DNA of 17,869 nt from SHZI01 sp964391025 (lineage in GTDB: Bacteria; Pseudomonadota; Gammaproteobacteria; Steroidobacterales; GCA-2729495), in assembly GCA_964391025.1 (NCBI GenBank), contig CAYMKJ010000173.1, forward strand, positions 1 through 17,869, written 5' to 3'. The notes beneath the pieces are model-generated. The model saw nothing but the letters and a program-made list of their open reading frames with translations, was not told the origin of the DNA and did no database searches. Within the stretch, counting starts at the first letter, position 1, and each line of letters opens with the position of its first letter. Positions 13,478-17,869 of this stretch are shown here, in pieces. The position numbers and the translations under genes were made by a program.

Positions 13478-14974
13478 ATGAAGCCGGCTCTACAGCTCAG
13501 AATCAGTCAGCAGCTGACCATGACACCGCAGCTGCAACAGGCCATCCGCCTGTTGCAGCTGCCGGTAGCCGAGCTGAATACGCAGCTGGAGCAGCTGCTG
13601 GCCGAGAACGTCATGCTGGACGTGGAGGAGCCCGCATCAGGCAGCATGGAGAGCAGCTCCGAGGGCAACCTGGAACTCGACGCCCGGCCGCCGGACCCGG
13701 CGGCCGGCGGGACACCCAACGATGAAACACCAGCCGACAACTGGGACGATGTGGAGAGCGAGTCGGTCGCGACTGCCGAATCCGGCGCCAACGACGATGC
13801 CGATTCACTCCTCTGGAGCGAAACCTCCGGTGGCGGCGCCAGCAACTGGGACGGCGAGGACGGCCGCCCGGAGGCCAGTGACAGCACCAATGAAACCCTC
13901 CATGCACACCTGCTCTGGCAGCTTGAAACCGAACACTTCGAGCCACGGGAAGTACTGATGGGCCAGGCGCTGGTGGACGCCATGAATGATGCGGGTTATC
14001 TCACGGAACCGCTGTCCATGATTCTGGAGACGCTGGCGAAATCCGGCAGCTTCACGCTGGAGGAACTCGAACAGACCCTGGTGAAGGTCCAGGCACTGGA
14101 CCCGGCCGGCATCGGCGCCCGGGATCTCGGCGAGTGCGTGCGCATCCAGCTAAGCCAGCTCTCACCCAACGTCCCGGGCCTGGACCTGGCGCTGACCATC
14201 ACGGTGGATGGCCTCGACCTGGTCGCCGAGCAGCAAGTCAGCATTCTGCGCCGGCGCCTCAGCGTGTCGGAATCAGACCTGGACATCGCCCTCGCACTGA
14301 TCCGCAACTGCCATCCAAAGCCGGGCCTGGCGGTGCAGCCGTCCTCACCGGATTACATCGTGCCCGACGTCTTCGTCCGCAAGCGCAATGGGCGCTGGAC
14401 CGTGGACGTCAACCGCTCCACGACCCCCCGACTCAAGGTCAATCAGGCCTATGCGGACCTGGTCCGCGGCGACAGCGATCACGCCACACTGCGCAACCAG
14501 CTGCAGGAGGCGCGTTGGCTGGTTCGCAGTCTCGAGATTCGCAATGACACCCTGCTAAAGGTGGCAATGTGCATCGTGGACCGCCAGGCCGCTTTTCTTG
14601 AACACGGGGAGGAAGCCATGCGACCGATGGTGCTGCGCGACGTGGCCGAACTCGTGGAAATGCACGAGTCGACCATCTCCCGGGTCACGGCCAACAAGTA
14701 CATGCACACCCCCCGGGGGTTGTTCGAGTTCCGGCACTTCTTTTCGAGCCAGGTCACCGGCGACGATGGCAGCGAACAGTCCTCGACAGCCATCCGGGCC
14801 AGAATCAGGAAGCTGGTCAGCCAGGAAAACCCCGCCAAACCCCTGTCGGACAGCCAACTCGCTGCTTTGCTTTCGCAACAGGGTATTCAGGTGGCACGGC
14901 GAACGGTGGCAAAATACCGGGAAGGAATGCATATAGAGCCGTCCAGCGAGCGCAAGCGGCGCCCGCAGCGGTAG
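13478..14974 (+). CDS. rpoN: RNA polymerase sigma-54 factor
   Basis: Sigma factor for -24/-12 promoters that need AAA+ enhancer-binding proteins; it governs nitrogen, motility and other regulons. Region I is canonical: MKPALQLRISQQL then MTPQLQQAIRLLQLP. An acidic, low-complexity region II spans about 45-135. The core-binding domain follows (LVDAMNDAGYL, VQALDPAGIGARDLGECV), then the DNA-binding part with VLRDVAELVEMHESTISRVT, RGLFEFRHFFSS and the RpoN box ARRTVAKYRE at 473-482 of 498. ATG 13478 is preferred because AAGG lies six bases upstream; ATG 13472 is immediately after that site. The tail ERKRRPQR is basic. Usual place between lptB and hpf. Confidence 0.97.
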   Translation: MKPALQLRISQQLTMTPQLQQAIRLLQLPVAELNTQLEQLLAENVMLDVEEPASGSMESSSEGNLELDARPPDPAAGGTPNDETPADNWDDVESESVATAESGANDDADSLLWSETSGGGASNWDGEDGRPEASDSTNETLHAHLLWQLETEHFEPREVLMGQALVDAMNDAGYLTEPLSMILETLAKSGSFTLEELEQTLVKVQALDPAGIGARDLGECVRIQLSQLSPNVPGLDLALTITVDGLDLVAEQQVSILRRRLSVSESDLDIALALIRNCHPKPGLAVQPSSPDYIVPDVFVRKRNGRWTVDVNRSTTPRLKVNQAYADLVRGDSDHATLRNQLQEARWLVRSLEIRNDTLLKVAMCIVDRQAAFLEHGEEAMRPMVLRDVAELVEMHESTISRVTANKYMHTPRGLFEFRHFFSSQVTGDDGSEQSSTAIRARIRKLVSQENPAKPLSDSQLAALLSQQGIQVARRTVAKYREGMHIEPSSERKRRPQR

Positions 14975-14999
14975 GCCAGAAGAGATAGGCCAGAAGAGA
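14972..14999 (+). repeat. 14-bp perfect tandem duplication at the rpoN stop
   Basis: TAGGCCAGAAGAGA occurs twice head to tail (14972-14985 and 14986-14999). The first copy contains the rpoN stop codon. It occupies half of the 59-bp rpoN-hpf spacer and lies 22 bases before the hpf ribosome binding site. Confidence 0.9.
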
Positions 15000-15033
15000 T
15001 CGATTTGCAGAACAACAGCAGAAGGAATCCACG

Positions 15034-15357
15034 ATGCAACTCAACCTGACCGGCCACCACGTCGAGATCACCGCGTCCATGCGTGAATACGTGCAATCCA
15101 AGCTGGCCCGCATCGAGCGGCACTTCGATCACGTGACCGTCGTGCATTGCATTCTGACGGTGGACAAGCTGCGCCACCGGGCTGAGGCTACTGTGAGCCT
15201 TGCGGGCGGGAAGTTGTTTGCCGAAGCGATCGAGGAGAAAAACATGTACGCCGCGATTGACGCCCTGGTCGACAAACTCGACCGTCAGGTCCGCAAGCAC
15301 AAGGAAAAACTGACGGACCATCATGCCCGGGACAACGGCAAGCGCGACCTCTCCTGA
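15034..15357 (+). CDS. hpf: Ribosome hibernation-promoting factor, short form
   Basis: Binds the 30S decoding region and helps form inactive 100S ribosome dimers in stationary phase. The 107 residues (E. coli HPF 95) start MQLNLTGHHVEITASMREYV, contain KLARIERHFDHVTVVHCILTVDKLRHRAEATVSLAGGKLFAEA and finish the fold with NMYAAIDALVDKLDRQVRKHKEKL; no C-terminal dimerisation domain of the long form. The ribosome binding site AAGGA (15022-15026) is seven bases before the ATG. It follows rpoN in the usual order. The next gene should be ptsN but is rapZ, 25 bp downstream. Confidence 0.96.
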   Translation: MQLNLTGHHVEITASMREYVQSKLARIERHFDHVTVVHCILTVDKLRHRAEATVSLAGGKLFAEAIEEKNMYAAIDALVDKLDRQVRKHKEKLTDHHARDNGKRDLS

Positions 15358-15382
15358 GGTCCGCGCAGCTGGCCACAGGCCC

Positions 15383-16279
15383 ATGCGACTGGTCATCGTC
15401 AGTGGTCTTTCGGGCTCAGGCAAGACCGTAGCCCTGCATCATTTCGAGGATCTGGGCTTCTACTGCATCGACAATGTGCCGGCCGCACTCCTCGCCACAA
15501 TGATCAGCGAGATTACGGCAACCAGGGATCCCCTGTACGCCAACCTGGCCATCGGGATCGACGCCAGGAACCGTGCCGCGGACCTCGCCCGGCTCCCGGA
15601 GGTTATAAGGGATCTCCGGGTGCGCGGAATTCGCTGCGAGGTCATCTTCCTGAACGCGGACGACAACATCCTGCTGAAGCGCTACGGCGAGACGCGCCGC
15701 AAGCACCCCCTGAGCGCGGCCGGGCTTAGCCTGCGTGAGGCGATCGACCGGGAGCGGGAGCTGCTGGGGCCAATCATTGCGTCGGCGGAGCTGGTGCTGG
15801 ACACCACGCGAACCAGCATTTACGAGCTGCGCGACATCATCCGGCGGCGGGTGGGTCCCCACGAGAAGCCGGGGTTATCCATCCTGATCGAGTCCTTCGG
15901 CTACAAGCATGGCATACCCGCGGATGCCGACTTCGTCTTCGACCTGCGCTGCCTGCCGAATCCTTACTGGGACATGGCCCTGCGGCACCTGACTGGCAAG
16001 AACGAGAGGGTCATCGGGTTTCTCGAGGCCTCCGGCAGTGTGCTGCGGATGTATGGCGATATCCTCAGCTTTCTTGATCACTGGATTCCCGAATACATCG
16101 ACTTCAATCGCAACTACCTGACCGTGGCCATCGGCTGCACCGGGGGCCAGCACCGGTCGGTTTACATGACGGAGAAGCTGGCCGCGGAACTGGCGAAGCG
16201 CTACTCGCCGGTCATGACCCGGCACAACGAGCTGCCTGAGGAGGAAGGGCGCATCCAGGCGCCGCAGTTTGGCGGGTAA
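15383..16279 (+). CDS. rapZ: RapZ (YvcJ family) nucleotide-binding regulator
   Basis: In E. coli RapZ senses glucosamine 6-phosphate and directs RNase E to the small RNA GlmZ, setting GlmS levels. The 298-residue product has a Walker A loop GLSGSGKT (8-15), FEDLGFYCIDNVP (21-33), RRKHPLS (105-111), ESFGYKHGIPADADFVFDLR (170-189) and the C-terminal signature GCTGGQHRS (251-259). The ATG at 15383 places the P-loop at residue 8 as in homologues; an in-frame ATG at 15323 overlaps hpf. The extreme C-terminus is acidic (ELPEEEGRIQAPQFGG), whereas E. coli RapZ ends in basic residues needed for GlmZ binding. Its stop codon runs into a large palindrome. Confidence 0.95.
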   Translation: MRLVIVSGLSGSGKTVALHHFEDLGFYCIDNVPAALLATMISEITATRDPLYANLAIGIDARNRAADLARLPEVIRDLRVRGIRCEVIFLNADDNILLKRYGETRRKHPLSAAGLSLREAIDRERELLGPIIASAELVLDTTRTSIYELRDIIRRRVGPHEKPGLSILIESFGYKHGIPADADFVFDLRCLPNPYWDMALRHLTGKNERVIGFLEASGSVLRMYGDILSFLDHWIPEYIDFNRNYLTVAIGCTGGQHRSVYMTEKLAAELAKRYSPVMTRHNELPEEEGRIQAPQFGG

Positions 16280-16340
16280 TGGGGAAATGGGGACATGCCT
16301 AATTTCCAATTGGAAATTAGGCATGTCCCCATTTCCCCAT
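16279..16340. repeat. 62-bp perfect palindrome between convergent genes
   Basis: Every base from 16279 to 16309 pairs with its mirror from 16340 back to 16310, giving 31-bp arms with no spacer. The centre is AT-rich (AATTTCCAATTGGAAATT), unlike the GC-rich surroundings. A further 12-base inverted pair, 16274-16285 with 16342-16353, shows that the right arm has an extra copy of a short CCCCATGT-like unit. The element fills the whole spacer between the rapZ stop and the patatin gene stop (16357-16359). It could act as a bidirectional terminator, but no T-run follows on either strand. Confidence 0.95.
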
Positions 16341-16356
16341 GTCCCCATTACCCACC

Positions 16357-17628
16357 CTACACCGCGTCAGCGATTTTCAGTACGCGAACCCGCTGCGAGT
16401 ACTCCTCGCTCAAATCCCGCCACCCGACAATGCCCGCCGGCGCCTGGATCGGCTGCCCATCCATGAAAGCCAGGAGGTCGTCCCGGCGGCCCATGGCGTC
16501 CTCATAGCCCAGCTCGATGAGCTCCCGCGTGTAACCTGATTCGAACAGGAGGTAGCTCAGCAGCTGGCTGCCTCCATAGTTCAGCGCGCCAAGACCGCGC
16601 ATAAGGAGGCGAACGGGTCGTGGCATCTCGCGGACGTAGCGCGCCGCGACGGCGCCCAGGTCACGACTGGGCAGCAGGATGAAAGCGTCCGTGTGATGCA
16701 GCAGACCAAACTCGCCCTGCATGACGCGCCCGGGCACGCTCTCCAGAATCAGGTTGATGCGGATCAGGTTCTCCAGGTCCGATGACAGTCCATCCATGAA
16801 CAGTGCATCGAGGATGTAGCCCGCAATCCGCCCGAAACTCGGGTACGGCACTGGCTCGTTCGTACCGGGAAGCGGCTCCGGCGCTTCGTTGCGCACGCCG
16901 ATAACGAGCAGGCGGTGGGCACCGAGGCGCAGTGCGGGAGACAGCGGCGTGGCCTGGCGCATGGCGCCGTCACCGAAATACTCCTGGCCGATCCGGACGG
17001 GGGGGAAGATCATCGGTACCGCCACACTCGCCATCAGGTGTTCGAGTGCGATGCGCGTGGGCCGGCCCTTGCGTCGCACCCGCTCCCAGGGCTGGCGGTC
17101 CGGAGCGCCCTGGTAGAAGGTCACCGAGCGGGCGGAGCCGTAGCCGGCGGCCGTGACGGCCAAAGCGCCCAGGTAGCCCTTGTCGATGCCCTCCTGGATC
17201 GCATCAAAATTGATCCGGCCCCGCAGCAGCGTCCAGAGCGGGTCGTTATCCAGGAACGCCTTCGGATTGCGGGGGCCCAGTCCGCCCAGCACCACGGCCG
17301 CGAGCCAGTGCAGGCTGCTCTTCAGCATCGTGGCCGAATCGCAGCGAAATACCTGGCTGGAGTGGAAATTCGCCCAGACGCGCTCCAGGTCGGTCACCGA
17401 CGTGCGGAAGGAACGGGCGCCGGACGCCAGCACCGCAGCGCTGATGGCCCCGGCAGAAGTACCGCTCAGGACCGCGAAGGGATTGGACGTGCGCCGCGGC
17501 AGCAGTTTGGCGATCGCCTTGAGTACGCCAACCTGGTAGGCGCCCCGGGCGCCACCACCCGGCAGTACCAGGCCGATGTGCTTGTCCAGGTTGCCGAGTC
17601 CGGCGCTCTGTTTGCGATCTGGGCTCAT
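16357..17628 (-). CDS. Patatin-like phospholipase family protein
   Basis: Predicted serine lipid acyl hydrolase with a Ser-Asp dyad. Numbering from ATG 17628 (423 residues), the oxyanion loop GGGARGAY is at 24-31, the nucleophile motif GTSAG at 56-60 (Ser58) and the second catalytic motif DGAM at 220-223 (Asp220). These stand in the usual patatin order and spacing. No signal peptide is visible, so it is probably cytoplasmic or peripheral to the membrane. About 200 residues follow the catalytic aspartate, including a helical region (LLMRGLGALNYGGSQLLSYLLFE), of unknown role. In-frame starts at 17661, 17670 and 17679 exist; 17628 is preferred because the likely promoter lies within the upstream ones. 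Convergent with rapZ. Substrate cannot be told from sequence. Confidence 0.9.
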   Translation of the reverse strand: MSPDRKQSAGLGNLDKHIGLVLPGGGARGAYQVGVLKAIAKLLPRRTSNPFAVLSGTSAGAISAAVLASGARSFRTSVTDLERVWANFHSSQVFRCDSATMLKSSLHWLAAVVLGGLGPRNPKAFLDNDPLWTLLRGRINFDAIQEGIDKGYLGALAVTAAGYGSARSVTFYQGAPDRQPWERVRRKGRPTRIALEHLMASVAVPMIFPPVRIGQEYFGDGAMRQATPLSPALRLGAHRLLVIGVRNEAPEPLPGTNEPVPYPSFGRIAGYILDALFMDGLSSDLENLIRINLILESVPGRVMQGEFGLLHHTDAFILLPSRDLGAVAARYVREMPRPVRLLMRGLGALNYGGSQLLSYLLFESGYTRELIELGYEDAMGRRDDLLAFMDGQPIQAPAGIVGWRDLSEEYSQRVRVLKIADAV

Positions 17629-17668
17629 CCACCGCGCCCCCAAAGCGCTGTCGGCTGCCATGCGGCGC

Positions 17669-17698
17669 ATCTTAATCACAGCGGAATCGCTGCCACAA
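17669..17698 (-). promoter_or_regulatory. Possible promoter of the patatin-like gene
   Basis: On the minus strand TTGTGG (17698 to 17693) and TAAGAT (17674 to 17669) are 18 bases apart. If used, transcription would start near 17662 and leave a leader of about 33 bases before ATG 17628, while the earlier in-frame starts would be lost or leaderless. Both hexamers are imperfect. Confidence 0.3.
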
Positions 17699-17751
17699 GC
17701 AATCGGACCCCGATGCTATGCTCCGGCCAGTCGCAAACGGAGATGGCGGAC

Positions 17752-17869
17752 ATGATGCGTGAAGTAGCTCTCATTGCGGGTCTGGCGCTGGTCATCGGCC
17801 TTGGCTACAGCTGGCTGAATTCCGCCCGTGCCGCCCAGCCGTCCGTGGGCCAGGCTGCTCCCGCCTTCC
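17752..17869 (+). CDS. Start of an exported or membrane-anchored protein (cut by window edge)
   Basis: The frame is open to the end of the window, so only about 39 residues are visible and the family cannot be recognised. ATG 17752 is preferred: ACGGAG (17737-17742) lies nine bases upstream, whereas the earlier in-frame ATG 17743 directly follows that site; ATG 17755 is also possible. The N-terminus MMREVALIAGLALVIGLGYSWL is a signal peptide or single membrane helix, followed by NSARAAQPS, a plausible signal peptidase I site, and an alanine/proline-rich stretch. Divergent from the patatin gene across a 123-bp spacer. Confidence 0.6.
   Translation, partial: MMREVALIAGLALVIGLGYSWLNSARAAQPSVGQAAPAF

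Noticed and set aside
14972..14999. Possible CRISPR or regulatory direct-repeat array
   Set aside because: Only two directly adjacent 14-bp copies without spacers.

Overview
This is a high-GC stretch of bacterial chromosome from a gammaproteobacterium. It is almost entirely housekeeping genes in an order close to the one I recall for Pseudomonas aeruginosa. Evidence for the assignment is the class A RNase P RNA, the rsmI-lpoA-yraN-gmhA/diaA block, SspA and SspB beside cytochrome bc1, and the ibaG-murA / kdsD-kdsC-lptC-lptA-lptB-rpoN-hpf-rapZ cluster. I cannot place it below class level. I see no plasmid, phage, CRISPR or integron signal, and no obvious new multi-gene system.

Layout. Positions 1-283 are the 5' part of rnpB on the minus strand, running off the left edge. 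A small unnamed lipoprotein gene (plus, 375-1061) shares its stop with rsmI (minus, 1058-1915). A plus-strand run follows: a short LpoA-like protein, YraN and a GmhA/DiaA-type SIS protein. The usual next gene, dolP/yraP, is absent; its place (4255-4537) holds REP/BIME-like inverted repeats. A minus-strand operon then reads petA-petB-petC-sspA-sspB (8250 down to 4538): bc1 respiration, followed by stringent starvation protein A and the ClpXP adaptor SspB. Upstream of it, also on minus, lie ibaG and murA. A 61-bp divergent spacer separates them from the plus-strand Kdo/LPS-transport and sigma-54 cluster, kdsD to rapZ. rapZ converges on a patatin-like phospholipase gene (minus), and the spacer between them is filled by a large perfect palindrome. 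At the right edge a small exported protein starts and is cut off.

How the genes fit together. Most serve the envelope. MurA starts peptidoglycan synthesis, and an LpoA-like protein would support a penicillin-binding protein. GmhA would feed heptose, and KdsD and KdsC would feed Kdo, into lipopolysaccharide. LptA, LptB and LptC move finished LPS outward. RapZ is known to tune amino-sugar supply. RpoN, HPF, SspA and SspB add transcription, ribosome-hibernation and proteolysis control, and PetABC supplies respiration.

What stands out is mostly absence and small sequence elements. mlaFEDCB is missing between ibaG and kdsD. ptsN is missing between hpf and rapZ, and npr after rapZ. dolP is missing beside the repeats. 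The conserved N-terminal helix of SspB is encoded upstream of any ordinary start codon. RapZ lacks the basic RNA-binding tail known from E. coli. A 62-bp perfect palindrome fills the rapZ/patatin junction. All names come from reading sequence motifs and remembered family members; no database search was run.
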